From NCBI RefSeq assembly GCF_018131075.1, contig NZ_JAFCLS010000046.1, positions 1 to 64,000 of the forward strand: DNA of 64,000 nt, given 5' to 3'. Origin of the DNA: Bradyrhizobium sp. JYMT SZCCT0428. Lineage in GTDB: Bacteria; Pseudomonadota; Alphaproteobacteria; Rhizobiales; Xanthobacteraceae. The notes under the pieces are model-generated. The model searched no databases. It was given only the letters and a program-made list of their open reading frames with translations, and was not told the origin of the DNA. Positions 8,826 to 17,162 of the stretch are shown one piece after another (the first letter of the stretch is position 1; every line of letters starts with the position of its first letter). The position numbers and the translations under genes were made by a program.

Positions 8826-9545
8826 CTAACCGCCGCCGGATTTACTGGATTTTCTGGACTTGTTCCCGGATTTGCTGCTGGCGCCATTGGCCAGGATATC
8901 CGCCATGTTCTCGATTTCGCTGGCGTCGTCCCACTTTCGGTCGGGGGCGAACACGCACCGCGTCAGGAAATACCCGACATGCATGCAGTGCACGGCGCGG
9001 GCCAGCACCTCGACATCGACATCGCTGCGAAGCCTGCCGTCGGCACGCAGGTTCTCCAGGCTTTCGAGCATCGGTTCCCAGATGTGCCGCTGCCACAGCC
9101 CGGCCATCGCGCCTCTGATATCGTCGTTCTGAATCATCTCCGCGGTGACGGTGCGGGCGATTCCCGGGTTCTTGACCACCATCGCCATCTCCTCGCTGGC
9201 GGCCGCGATGAACCAGTCCTTCAGACTCGGGGCCCTCGCCTTGATCTGCCTTTCCCGCGTCTCCCACTGCCGCGTCAGGCCCCGCTGCAGCATGATCGGA
9301 AACAGCACGCGCCGGACCAGATCGTTCTTCGAGGGGAAGTAGCGAAACATCGTCTTCTCGGTGACCCCCGCGCGCCGCGCGATTTCGGCGGTGGTCGCGC
9401 CGTCGACGCCGCGCTCGCCGATCAGGGCGACCGCGGCGTCGATGATCGCCTTCTCCTTGGCGGTGGCCGGCGTGAGGAATTTTTCGGTCTCGCGTTCGAG
9501 ATCGGCCAGCGACAGGCGGGATTTTTGAGCCGGTTTTTGATCCAT
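8826..9545 (-). CDS. TetR-family transcriptional repressor
   Basis: A 239-residue regulator. The N-terminal TetR helix-turn-helix lies at about residues 30-80 (TTAEIARRAGVTEKTMFRYF is the recognition region), and the variable C-terminal domain should bind a ligand. It ends in a Lys/Ser-rich tail. It is divergent from the small membrane protein gene at 9710, and the gap holds three GTATAGT-type dyads, so it most likely represses both itself and that gene. The inducer is unknown; similar arrangements often guard exporters or detoxification genes, which would fit the downstream MAPEG gene (inference). Confidence 0.88.
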   Translation of the reverse strand: MDQKPAQKSRLSLADLERETEKFLTPATAKEKAIIDAAVALIGERGVDGATTAEIARRAGVTEKTMFRYFPSKNDLVRRVLFPIMLQRGLTRQWETRERQIKARAPSLKDWFIAAASEEMAMVVKNPGIARTVTAEMIQNDDIRGAMAGLWQRHIWEPMLESLENLRADGRLRSDVDVEVLARAVHCMHVGYFLTRCVFAPDRKWDDASEIENMADILANGASSKSGNKSRKSSKSGGG

Positions 9546-9575
9546 GACCTTGAGAATTCCCGCTTTTTCTGGAGG

Positions 9576-9638
9576 GTATAGTGATCACTATCTTTTCGTA
9601 TAGTGCCTACTTTACTCGATGTATAGTGCGTACTATAC
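9576..9638. promoter_or_regulatory. Three tandem TetR-type operators
   Basis: Three 18-bp inverted repeats with consensus GTATAGTG-nn-TACTATAC lie at 9576-9593, 9598-9615 and 9621-9638. Start-to-start spacings are 22 and 23 bp, about two helical turns. The third has perfect 7-bp arms; the other two have one or two mismatches. They lie between the divergent TetR gene and the gene at 9710, so TetR is the obvious binder. Confidence 0.75.
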
Positions 9639-9709
9639 TCTTGACCGTCGTTACGCAAGCGCGCCGAGGCGCCGCCGCCCGCGATGCTTGCCAGCAAACG
9701 GAGATCACC

Positions 9710-10123
9710 ATGACCGCGTCACGGCAAACGCTGCTTCGCACCAACGCCATCTTCCTGCTTGCCGCGTCCGCCGGCGGATTCTCCAGCGACGTGCTCGGTA
9801 TCTTCTTTGGAGTGGGGCCGGTCGCCAAAATCGTCGCGGTCGCACCCTATTCCGGTCTCGGCTTCATCGAGGCGCACGGGCTGGCCTTCCTGATCGGCAT
9901 CCAGATGTGGCGCGCCGAACCATCGCGCGCCTGGCATCTCACCGCCGTGGCGATCCATGTCCTGCTCGGCACCTCCAACCTGGTGTTCTGGCAATTCTTC
10001 GTCGCCGCGGACATGCTGGTCGTCGGCTACGTGACGACGGCGCTGCACGGGCTGTTCGTGGTGCTGCAACTGCTTGCTGCCGGCACCGCGGCAGCCCCGA
10101 TCACCGGTCCCGCCCGGGCCTGA
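9710..10123 (+). CDS. Small integral membrane protein under TetR control
   Basis: A 137-residue very hydrophobic protein with about four membrane helices (around 10-35, 42-63, 75-97 and 105-128). The start at 9710 has GGAG eight bases upstream; the longer open frame to 9581 runs through the operators and is rejected. No catalytic motif is seen. It is the first gene divergent from the TetR repressor, 45 bases before a MAPEG-family gene on the same strand, so the two may be co-regulated. Family not recognised. Confidence 0.75.
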   Translation: MTASRQTLLRTNAIFLLAASAGGFSSDVLGIFFGVGPVAKIVAVAPYSGLGFIEAHGLAFLIGIQMWRAEPSRAWHLTAVAIHVLLGTSNLVFWQFFVAADMLVVGYVTTALHGLFVVLQLLAAGTAAAPITGPARA

Positions 10124-10167
10124 GCGAGACCATTTCGCATCTGTTTGAAAAATGATGGAGCTGGACT

Positions 10168-10683
10168 GTGACCCGCGAACAGAACACCGTTGCGATTGGA
10201 GCCGCGAGCGGTGTTTTGACCATGGTGCTGGCGGTTGCCGGCATCTACCGGCTTTGGCCGGATACCGCAGGCCTCACCGATATTGCCAGCCGATTAGCCT
10301 TCACGCTGAAGGCCAATGCGTTTGCGGCGATCCCGCTGCTGGTCGGCATCATCACCGTCGGCAACAACCGGTTTCTCAGCGAAGCCATCGATCCGACGCT
10401 GCACAAGGAAGACGCCGCGACCGAGATCAACGGCCGCGTGCTCGACAACACGCTTCAGCAATACGTGCTGTTCCTGGCGGGCACGCTCGCCCTCAGCGTC
10501 ACGCTGACGGCAGGGCAGACCAAGGTCATTGCCGCCGCCGCCATCGTGTTCTTCGTTATGCGATTTGCGTTCTGGGTCGGATACCGGATCCATCCGCTGT
10601 ATCGCGCCTTCGGCATGTCGTCGACGATCTACCTCAATGTCGGCATTCTCGGCACGGCGCTCTGGAAGACCCTGTGGGGATAG
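10168..10683 (+). CDS. MAPEG-family membrane protein
   Basis: A 171-residue four-helix membrane protein resembling the MAPEG family (membrane-associated proteins in eicosanoid and glutathione metabolism). Support comes from an N-terminal helix, a loop with NNRFLSEAIDP, and an interior segment LDNTLQQYVLFLAG followed by RFAFWVGYRIHPLYRAFGM, close to the family signature of a helix with conserved Asn, Glu/Gln and Arg. The start is a GTG at 10168 with GGAG upstream. Bacterial members are often glutathione-transferase-like, but the substrate cannot be told. It follows the small membrane gene at 9710. Confidence 0.75.
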   Translation: MTREQNTVAIGAASGVLTMVLAVAGIYRLWPDTAGLTDIASRLAFTLKANAFAAIPLLVGIITVGNNRFLSEAIDPTLHKEDAATEINGRVLDNTLQQYVLFLAGTLALSVTLTAGQTKVIAAAAIVFFVMRFAFWVGYRIHPLYRAFGMSSTIYLNVGILGTALWKTLWG

Positions 10684-10691
10684 ACCAGCCT

Positions 10692-11213
10692 TCAGGTCTT
10701 CAACTTCAGCCGGCCCATGAAATCGCGTTTGCCGAGCGGAACGCCGTTGGTGCGCAGGATGTCGTAGGCCGTGGTGGCGTGGAAATAGAAATTCGGCAAC
10801 GAGAACGACATCAGGAAGCCTTCGGCCGTGAACGGCAATTTGCGATCGCCGAGCGCGAAGATGACGTCCTTGCCGCCGAGCGCATTGACCGCCTCCGGCG
10901 TCAGCGCCGACAAGGCGTCGCGGGCCTGCGTCACATGCGCCTGCAATCCGGCGAAGTTGAACGGGGTCTTGAACGACGGCGGATTGAAGAGGCCCTGCTG
11001 CACGCCCTCGATGGCGCCGCGGGAATGCTGAACGACGGAAATGATCTGAAAGCGGAACGGCAGCATGTCCGCTGCCAGCCGCGTCTCGACGATCGCTTCC
11101 GGATCGATGTTGTTCTCTTCAAAATGGCTCAGCGCGCGGTCGAGGAATCCGCTGACGGCGCCGAGGGTCTGCAGATAGTTCGCCACGCTGGCGTCGTAGA
11201 GCGAAAGAGCCAT
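10692..11213 (-). CDS. DUF1993 domain protein
   Basis: A 172-residue soluble protein that fits the DUF1993 family: N-terminal LYDASVANYLQTL, then a helical bundle with FALGDRKLPFTAEGFLMSF and a conserved NFYFHATTAYDILR near the C terminus. The family is related to DinB-like four-helix bundles; no enzymatic role is established. The start at 11213 is supported by GGGGGAA upstream. It converges with the MAPEG gene and is followed upstream by the ccmH end, separated by about 80 bases. It probably forms its own transcript. Confidence 0.8.
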   Translation of the reverse strand: MALSLYDASVANYLQTLGAVSGFLDRALSHFEENNIDPEAIVETRLAADMLPFRFQIISVVQHSRGAIEGVQQGLFNPPSFKTPFNFAGLQAHVTQARDALSALTPEAVNALGGKDVIFALGDRKLPFTAEGFLMSFSLPNFYFHATTAYDILRTNGVPLGKRDFMGRLKLKT

Positions 11214-11295
11214 TGCGAATTCCCCCTTTGGCGATGTTGTTTTTGACGGCCGCAATGTAGCGGCGGAACCGGCCGGCTTGCAATCGGTACAGGCT

Positions 11296-11790
11296 TCAGG
11301 CCGGCTTTTCCGGCGACGTTTCCTTGGCGATCAGCCGCTCCAGGCGGGCCTCTTCCTCGGCCGTCAGCTTGAGCAAGCCTTCCGTGCCCGGGAATTTCGA
11401 ACGGCGCCGGCTGTAGATCCACAGCGCCAGTCCGCCACCCAGCAGCGCCAGCGGCGGCAACAGCCACAGCACCAGCGTATGCGGGTTGAACCGCGGCCGC
11501 AGCAGCACGAATTCGCCGTAGCGCGCCACCAGGAAATCGATCACCTGCCTATTGCTGTCGCCGGCCGCAATCCGCTCGCGCACGAGCAGCCGCAAGTCGC
11601 GCGCCAGCGGCGCCTCGGAATCGTCGATCGACTGGTTCTGACACACCATGCAGCGCAGCTCGCGCGACAGATCGCGGGCACGGGCTTCCTTGCCCGGGTC
11701 CGCCATGATCTCGTCGGGCTGCACCGCGTAGGCCGCCGGGCAGCCGATCAAGAGGAACGCGGCAAATACGCAGGCCAAGAGCGCTTTCAA
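11296..11790 (-). CDS. ccmH: Cytochrome c maturation protein CcmH/CycL
   Basis: A 164-residue thioredoxin-like reductant for apocytochrome c. It has a signal peptide (KALLACVFAAFLLIGCPAAYA), the redox motif RCMVCQNQ, a conserved helical domain with LRLLVRERIAAGDSN and YGEFVLLRP, and a C-terminal membrane helix (LWLLPPLALLGGGLALWIY). The start is a TTG at 11790 with GGAG seven bases upstream, four bases after the ccmF stop; the longer reading upstream overlaps ccmF and is Arg-rich. It keeps the CXXC cysteines of apocytochromes reduced for heme attachment by CcmF. Confidence 0.9.
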   Translation of the reverse strand: MKALLACVFAAFLLIGCPAAYAVQPDEIMADPGKEARARDLSRELRCMVCQNQSIDDSEAPLARDLRLLVRERIAAGDSNRQVIDFLVARYGEFVLLRPRFNPHTLVLWLLPPLALLGGGLALWIYSRRRSKFPGTEGLLKLTAEEEARLERLIAKETSPEKPA

Positions 11791-11794
11791 TGGA

Positions 11795-13777
11795 TCACTC
11801 CGCGGCCTGCAACGCCCGCGAAGCCTTCGCGGGCTTCGGCGCGCCGACGCGCAAGCGCCGGTCCGACAGCGACAGCATGCCGCCAAACGCCATCAGCACG
11901 GGGCCCCACCAGATCAAGAGCACCAGCGGCTTGTGATAGATGCGCACCGCGACCGCGCCTTCGTTCGTGCTTTCGCCGAGCGAGATATAGAGTTGGCTGG
12001 CACCCCGCGTCAGCAGCGCGGCCTCGGTTGTCGACGATCCCCGCGTGGTGAAATTGCGCTTCGACGGCGTCATCACGCTGAGCTTCTCGCCGTCGAGACG
12101 AACCGTGAACTGCGCGATCATCTCGCGGTAATTCGGTCCCTGCCGCTGCGTGACGCCGTCGAGCTTCAATTCGTAACCGGCAACCCTGGCAACCTCGTTC
12201 GGCTTCAAGGTGCCGATATATTCGCTGTTCCAGGTGGTCTCGCAGACGATCCCGATCAGCGCCACGCCGACGCCGGCATGCGCGAACGCGGTGCCCCAGG
12301 TCGCCCGTGGCAAGCCGCGCGCGCGTTGCATCGCGGTCGCAAAGGGGGCGCGGAACAACGCCGTGCGCTCGGCGAGATCGCACATCGCGCCGGCGATGAC
12401 GAAGATCGCAAGCCCGATCGCGAGCGGTGCAAAGGTGCTGCCGCCATAGGTCCAGGCATACGCCACCGCAATCGCGACCAGCGCCGCGATGCCCGCCGCC
12501 GTCAGCCGCTGCGCCGCGCCGAGCAGGTCGCCGCGCTTCCAGGCCAGCAGCGGCCCGAACGACATCGCCATCATCAGCGGCACGAACAGCGGCCCGAAGG
12601 TCAGATTGAAGAACGGCGCGCCGACCGAAATCTTGTCGCCGGTCAGAACTTCCAGCGCCAGCGGATACAGCGTTCCGACGAACACCGTCGCGCAAGCCGT
12701 AGTCAGGAACAGATTGTTGAGCACCAGCGCGCCTTCGCGCGAGATCGGCGCGAACAACCCGCCCTGCTTCAGCGTCGATGCACGCCAGGCATACAGCGTC
12801 AGGCTGCCGCCGATGAAAAAACAAAGGATCAGCAGGATGAACACGCCGCGCGTCGGATCGGTCGCGAACGCATGCACCGACGTCAGCACGCCCGATCGCA
12901 CCAGGAAGGTGCCGAGCAGCGACAGCGAGAAAGTCAGGATCGAAAGAAGGATGGTCCAGACCTTCAGCGCATTGCGCTTTTCCATCACAACGGCGGAATG
13001 CAGCAGCGCGGTGCCGGCGAGCCACGGCATCAGCGAGGCATTCTCGACCGGATCCCAGAACCACCAGCCGCCCCAGCCGAGTTCGTAATAGGCCCAGTAC
13101 GAGCCCATCGCGATGCCGAGCGTGAGGAATATCCACGCCACCAGCGTCCACGGCCGCACCCAGCGCGCCCAGGCCGCATCGATCCGGCCCTCCATCAGGG
13201 CTGCGACCGCAAACGAGAACGAAATCGAGAATCCGACATAGCCGAGATAGAGCATCGGCGGATGCACCGCGAGGCCGATGTCCTGCAGCACCGGATTGAG
13301 ATCGCGGCCCTCGATCGGCGGGGTGGCGATGCGCAGGAACGGGTTCGATGTCATCAGGATGAACAGATAGAACGCCGCCGCGATCCAGCCCTGCACCGCC
13401 AGCACATGGGCGCGCAGCGACAGCGGCAGATTATTGCCGAACGCCGCGACGAGGCCGCCGAACAACGCAAGGATCGCCACCCACAGCAGCATCGAGCCTT
13501 CGTGATTGCCCCAGACGCCGGTGATCTTGTAGAGCAGCGGCTTGGTCGAGTGCGAATTCTCGAACACGTTGGCGACGGAGAAATCGGAACTGACATGGAG
13601 CATCACCAGCGCCGTGCACGACACCGCCACGAACAGCAATTGCGCCAGCGCCGTGGAGCGCGCGACGTTCATCAAGGCGGCATCGCCCCAGCGCGCCCCC
13701 GCGATCGGCACCGTCGACTGGATCAGCGACAGCGCCAGCGCCAGCACCAGCGCGTAATGTCCGGCTTCCGCGATCAC
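11795..13777 (-). CDS. ccmF: Heme lyase subunit CcmF/CycK
   Basis: A 660-residue polytopic membrane protein with about 15 helices and the WWD-type heme-handling motif (ELGWGGWWFWDPVENASLMPW). Conserved histidines lie in VHPPMLYLGY and in SVHAFATDPTRG. It is the heme lyase core of system I cytochrome c maturation and joins heme from CcmE to apocytochrome. The start overlaps the ccmE stop by four bases; ccmH begins four bases after its stop, so ccmE, ccmF and ccmH are a tight operon. Confidence 0.95.
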   Translation of the reverse strand: MIAEAGHYALVLALALSLIQSTVPIAGARWGDAALMNVARSTALAQLLFVAVSCTALVMLHVSSDFSVANVFENSHSTKPLLYKITGVWGNHEGSMLLWVAILALFGGLVAAFGNNLPLSLRAHVLAVQGWIAAAFYLFILMTSNPFLRIATPPIEGRDLNPVLQDIGLAVHPPMLYLGYVGFSISFSFAVAALMEGRIDAAWARWVRPWTLVAWIFLTLGIAMGSYWAYYELGWGGWWFWDPVENASLMPWLAGTALLHSAVVMEKRNALKVWTILLSILTFSLSLLGTFLVRSGVLTSVHAFATDPTRGVFILLILCFFIGGSLTLYAWRASTLKQGGLFAPISREGALVLNNLFLTTACATVFVGTLYPLALEVLTGDKISVGAPFFNLTFGPLFVPLMMAMSFGPLLAWKRGDLLGAAQRLTAAGIAALVAIAVAYAWTYGGSTFAPLAIGLAIFVIAGAMCDLAERTALFRAPFATAMQRARGLPRATWGTAFAHAGVGVALIGIVCETTWNSEYIGTLKPNEVARVAGYELKLDGVTQRQGPNYREMIAQFTVRLDGEKLSVMTPSKRNFTTRGSSTTEAALLTRGASQLYISLGESTNEGAVAVRIYHKPLVLLIWWGPVLMAFGGMLSLSDRRLRVGAPKPAKASRALQAAE

Positions 13778-14259
13778 TTGGGCGCCCCCTGCATTGGCGC
13801 CGCCGAAGCGCTCGGCTTGGCGCCGTAATCGTCCTTCCAGTGCCCCTGCTTCTTCAGCGCGTCGGCGACGTCCTTGGGCATGTAGGTCTCGTCATGCTTG
13901 GCGAGCACGGTGTCGGCCCTGAACACGCCCGACGCGTCGATCGCGCCCTCGGCGACGACGCCTTGCCCTTCACGGAACAGGTCGGGCAGGATTCCCTTAT
14001 AGGCAACCGGCAGCACGGCACTGCCGTCGGCGACGCTGAAATTCACCGCCAGATTGTCGCCGCGCACCAGCGATCCCGGCTGCACCAGGCCGCCGAGGCG
14101 GAAGCGCTTGCCGGCGGGAATCTGCTTCTCGGCCGCCATCGAAGGGGTGGAAAAGAACACGATGGAATCGCGCATCGCGTTCAGCACCAGCGCCGCCGCC
14201 ACCGCGAGCACCGCGAGCGAACCGCCGATCATGGTCAAACGCCGCTGCTTGCGCGTCAT
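13774..14259 (-). CDS. ccmE: Heme chaperone CcmE/CycJ
   Basis: A 161-residue protein with an N-terminal membrane anchor (LTMIGGSLAVLAVAAALVLNAM) and the periplasmic OB-fold of CcmE. The covalent heme-binding histidine is in VLAKHDETYMPK, the expected HxxxY signature. It receives heme from CcmC and passes it to CcmF. It overlaps ccmF by four bases. A Ala/Ser/Pro-rich tail ends the protein. ccmABCD are not in this window, so they must lie elsewhere, as is usual in Rhizobiales (recollection). Confidence 0.95.
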   Translation of the reverse strand: MTRKQRRLTMIGGSLAVLAVAAALVLNAMRDSIVFFSTPSMAAEKQIPAGKRFRLGGLVQPGSLVRGDNLAVNFSVADGSAVLPVAYKGILPDLFREGQGVVAEGAIDASGVFRADTVLAKHDETYMPKDVADALKKQGHWKDDYGAKPSASAAPMQGAPK

Positions 14260-14293
14260 GATAATCCTTTGGTTCCCTGCATGATGGGTTCCA

Positions 14294-15400
14294 TCATCCG
14301 TCGAGCCCGAGATTCTTCAGGCCTTCATTGAGCTGGCGCAAGCGTTCGGCATCGTTGGCAACCGCCTGGCGTGCATCGCCCAGCGCGCTCACCGCCTTGT
14401 CGCGCTCGCCCATCACCATATAGGCCCGCACCAGCCGCAGCCATCCCTCGACATCGTCGCCGTTCTCTTTCAGCCTTGTGGCGAGGCGGTCGACCATGCC
14501 GCGGATCATGGCGCCGCGGTCGGCCTCGTTCATGTCCTTGGCCGCAGCCATCGCATCATTCGACAGCGTGGGTGCCGCCGGACCGCCGACCCGCACCAAT
14601 GCGGCCTGAACCAGCGGCCGCCACGGCGCATCGGCCGGCGCCTTGGCCAGCATCGCGCGCCAGATCGCGGCGGCGTCGGTGCGACGGCCATCCTGCTCGG
14701 CGGCAAGCCCGAGGAAATAGCCGGCCTTGGGCTCGTCGGCGTTCAGCGCTGCCGCGCGTTCGAATTCGGCCTTGGCCTGCGAGGTCACGACGCCGCCTGC
14801 CGAACCGGTCAGGGCTTCGCCGAGATCGGACCGGCGCTCGGCGCTGTCGCCATTGTAAGTGATCGAATTGCGCAGCGCGCGGATCGCATCGTCGTAGCGG
14901 CCGAGCCGCACCAATGCCGGGGCCAGAACGCTCCAGCCGCGGCCGTCGGTCGGATTTTTGTCCAGATGCGCCTCGACCTGCGCGATCAGATTGTCGATCG
15001 GCTGGTTGACGTCGGGGGCGCGGCTGCGGCTGGCGAGCGGGAAATCGCCGAGCTGCGGCGATCCCAAGGAAAGGTAGAACGCAACCGCCGCGACCGGCAG
15101 TCCCACCAGCGCCAGGACGGTCGAGGACCGCCGCAGCCCGAGGTTCGCCTGCCCCGGCAGGTCGTCCTTGCTATCCGCGGCCGCCAGCAGGCGGCGGCTG
15201 ATCTCGACGCGCGCGGCTTCCGCTTCCGAGGGCCCAATCAGGCCGGCGGCGACGTCGCGATCGATCTCGGCAAGCTGGTCCCGGTAGACGGCAGCCTCGC
15301 TGCCACCACCGGCAGACGCCGCCGAACCGCGGCTCAACGGCCAGAGCACGGCAAAGATCGCCGCGACCGTCATCAGCGCGAACACAAACCACAGCGTCAT
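14294..15400 (-). CDS. ccmI: Cytochrome c maturation protein CcmI/CycH
   Basis: A 368-residue protein with two N-terminal membrane helices (LWFVFALMTVAAIFAVLWP and around STVLALVGLPVAAVAFYLSL) separated by a loop with a leucine-zipper-like helix, then a periplasmic TPR domain (ARYD-type helices RGWSVLAPALVRLGRYDDAI and GYFLGLAAEQDGRRTDAAAIW). CcmI holds apocytochrome c for the heme lyase. The start at 15400 was chosen because the extension to 15442 is not hydrophobic. It lies first in the cycHJKL order, 34 bases before ccmE. Confidence 0.9.
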   Translation of the reverse strand: MTLWFVFALMTVAAIFAVLWPLSRGSAASAGGGSEAAVYRDQLAEIDRDVAAGLIGPSEAEAARVEISRRLLAAADSKDDLPGQANLGLRRSSTVLALVGLPVAAVAFYLSLGSPQLGDFPLASRSRAPDVNQPIDNLIAQVEAHLDKNPTDGRGWSVLAPALVRLGRYDDAIRALRNSITYNGDSAERRSDLGEALTGSAGGVVTSQAKAEFERAAALNADEPKAGYFLGLAAEQDGRRTDAAAIWRAMLAKAPADAPWRPLVQAALVRVGGPAAPTLSNDAMAAAKDMNEADRGAMIRGMVDRLATRLKENGDDVEGWLRLVRAYMVMGERDKAVSALGDARQAVANDAERLRQLNEGLKNLGLDG

Positions 15401-15864
15401 CAAGCGGTTCCCGGGCGGAAACGGCGCCTGCGCAGCAGGCACCGATGCGCCGCTTTACACCACCGGCGGCAAGCCCGGCAATTGACAATTGCGGCAGAAA
15501 AACCGGCGAAACCGGACCGATCGCAGCCTCGATCGCGTGGGCGCCGCCGGGGCAGCCCGCGCGACGCGCGAACCTGCGCGAAACTTCGCACAGTTCCTGC
15601 AAAAACCTGGAGGGACGCGTGAGTCACGCCAACAGGCACGCGCGCACAAATTCAATTATAAATTGATACCTTATAGCAATACACGCAGGATACGCAGATG
15701 CCTACCTTTTGATCCTAGCGAACGGAAAATCTGGCGGGTGTGATCAAAACGTTCCGCGGCCGCTGCAGGGTGCGGCAGCAAGCTATAGCATTTGCACCAA
15801 GACGTAGGCGATGCTACACAATGGGGTGAATACGTTAATTCCCAGCCCCTTAGAGGCAAAACCG
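15401..15864. other. Divergent promoter region between ccmI and exbB
   Basis: No supported gene. It carries AT-rich sequence around 15650-15680 (AATTATAAATTGATACC), likely promoter DNA, and the dyad at 15802-15818 that is shared with the TonB-dependent receptor promoter. Confidence 0.6.
15802..15818. promoter_or_regulatory. Shared dyad upstream of exbB
   Basis: ACGTAGGCGATGCTACA contains GTAG-N6-CTAC and matches 14 of 17 positions of the element at 21449-21465 in front of the TonB-dependent receptor. It lies about 47 bases before the exbB start, a location for an operator or activator site. An iron- or heme-responsive regulator is the natural candidate (inference). Confidence 0.6.
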
Positions 15865-16731
15865 ATGCGATCCTGGAAAGCTCTTCGACGCGACGCCCTT
15901 CCCTTTGGCCTTGTTGGAATTCTGGATGGCCCGAAGGTTCGCCGCGGCGCCGCCTTGCTTGCGCTCCCGTTCTTGTTCCCATCGCTTCCGGCGTCGGCAC
16001 AGGATGGAGTTGACAGAACCGCGATCGCGGTCGCGCTGCTGCCCCGCGATCTCAGCCCCTGGGGCATGTTCATGCAGGCCGACATCGTCGTCAAAGCCGT
16101 GATGATCGGTCTGGTCTTTGCGACTCTGGTGACCTGGACGGTATGGCTGTCGAAGACGATCGAGCTGATCAAGGCGCGCCGCAATGCGAAGAACGCGTTG
16201 CGCGAACTCGCGAGCGCCAGGAACGTGGAAGACGCCGTGCGGCAGGTTCCCGAGGGGGCGGTTGCGCAATTGCTCGAAGGCGCGATGGCGGAATTGAAAT
16301 TGAGCACCGACCGAATGGACAAGGAAGGGATCAAGACCCGGGTTGCATCTCGGCTTCAGCAGATCGAGGCGGCGGCCAGCAGGCGCATCGGGTTCGGCAC
16401 AGGCGTGCTGGCAACCATCGGATCGACCGGTCCCTTTGTCGGGCTGTTCGGAACGGTGTGGGGAATCATGAACAGCTTTATCGGGATCTCGAAGTCGCAA
16501 ACCACCAATCTCGCGGTGGTCGCGCCGGGTATCGCCGAGGCGCTGCTGGCGACGGCGCTCGGGCTGGTGGCGGCGATACCCGCCGTGATGATCTACAATC
16601 TGTTCGCGCGCCAGATCAGTTCGTATCGCGCGCTGCTCGGGGACGGGTCGTCGGAGATCACCCGCCTCGTCGGCCGTGACCTCGACGGCGGCGCCATACT
16701 CGTCCGGCGGCATCTCGCAGCGGCGGAGTAG
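15865..16731 (+). CDS. exbB: TonB-system energiser ExbB
   Basis: A 288-residue ExbB/TolQ-type proton channel subunit. A probable signal sequence (LLALPFLFPSLPASAQ) is followed by the first membrane helix (MIGLVFATLVTWTVWLS). After a cytoplasmic loop come the two conserved helices containing ATIGSTGPFVGLFGTVWGIM and LLATALGLVAAIPAVMIYN. It forms the ExbB-ExbD-TonB complex in the inner membrane that uses proton motive force to drive outer-membrane receptors. The start at 15865 has AGAGG eight bases upstream. exbD starts five bases after its stop. Confidence 0.93.
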   Translation: MRSWKALRRDALPFGLVGILDGPKVRRGAALLALPFLFPSLPASAQDGVDRTAIAVALLPRDLSPWGMFMQADIVVKAVMIGLVFATLVTWTVWLSKTIELIKARRNAKNALRELASARNVEDAVRQVPEGAVAQLLEGAMAELKLSTDRMDKEGIKTRVASRLQQIEAAASRRIGFGTGVLATIGSTGPFVGLFGTVWGIMNSFIGISKSQTTNLAVVAPGIAEALLATALGLVAAIPAVMIYNLFARQISSYRALLGDGSSEITRLVGRDLDGGAILVRRHLAAAE

Positions 16732-16736
16732 CGGCG

Positions 16737-17162
16737 ATGGCTGTCAGCGTTAACCAGAGCAATGGCGATCTTGCGGAAGTCCATGAGATCAACGTGACAC
16801 CGTTCATCGATGTCATTCTCGTGCTGCTCATTATCTTCATGGTCGCCGCGCCGCTCGCAACCGTCGACATCGCGGTCGATCTTCCGGCCTCGAATGCGCA
16901 GCCGCAGCCGCGGCCCGACAAGCCGGTCTACCTGACGGTCAAGCCGGACCTCTCTTTGTCCGTCGGGAACGAGACCGTGGGGCGCGCCGCGCTGCCCGGC
17001 GTGCTCGATGCGAGCACCAACGGCCATAAGGACAGCCGAATTTTCCTGCGCGCCGACAAGCTCGTCCCGTATGGCGAGGTGATGCAGGTGATGAACATGC
17101 TGCGCGCCGCCGGCTATCTGAAAGTCGCCCTGGTCGGACTGGAACAAGCCTCGTCGCCATGA
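16737..17162 (+). CDS. exbD: TonB-system energiser ExbD
   Basis: A 141-residue single-span protein of the ExbD/TolR family. The short cytoplasmic N terminus leads to INVTPFIDVILVLLIIFMVAA, which carries the essential membrane aspartate in PFIDV. The periplasmic domain ends near GYLKVALVGLE. It works with ExbB as the proton-driven motor for TonB. Its stop overlaps the tonB start (ATGA), showing a tight exbB-exbD-tonB operon. Confidence 0.95.
   Translation: MAVSVNQSNGDLAEVHEINVTPFIDVILVLLIIFMVAAPLATVDIAVDLPASNAQPQPRPDKPVYLTVKPDLSLSVGNETVGRAALPGVLDASTNGHKDSRIFLRADKLVPYGEVMQVMNMLRAAGYLKVALVGLEQASSP

Noticed and set aside
11933..13828. Plus-strand open frame of 631 codons opposite ccmF
   Set aside because: Arg/Gln/His-rich shadow of ccmF; the minus strand carries the WWD heme motif and overlaps ccmE and ccmH correctly.
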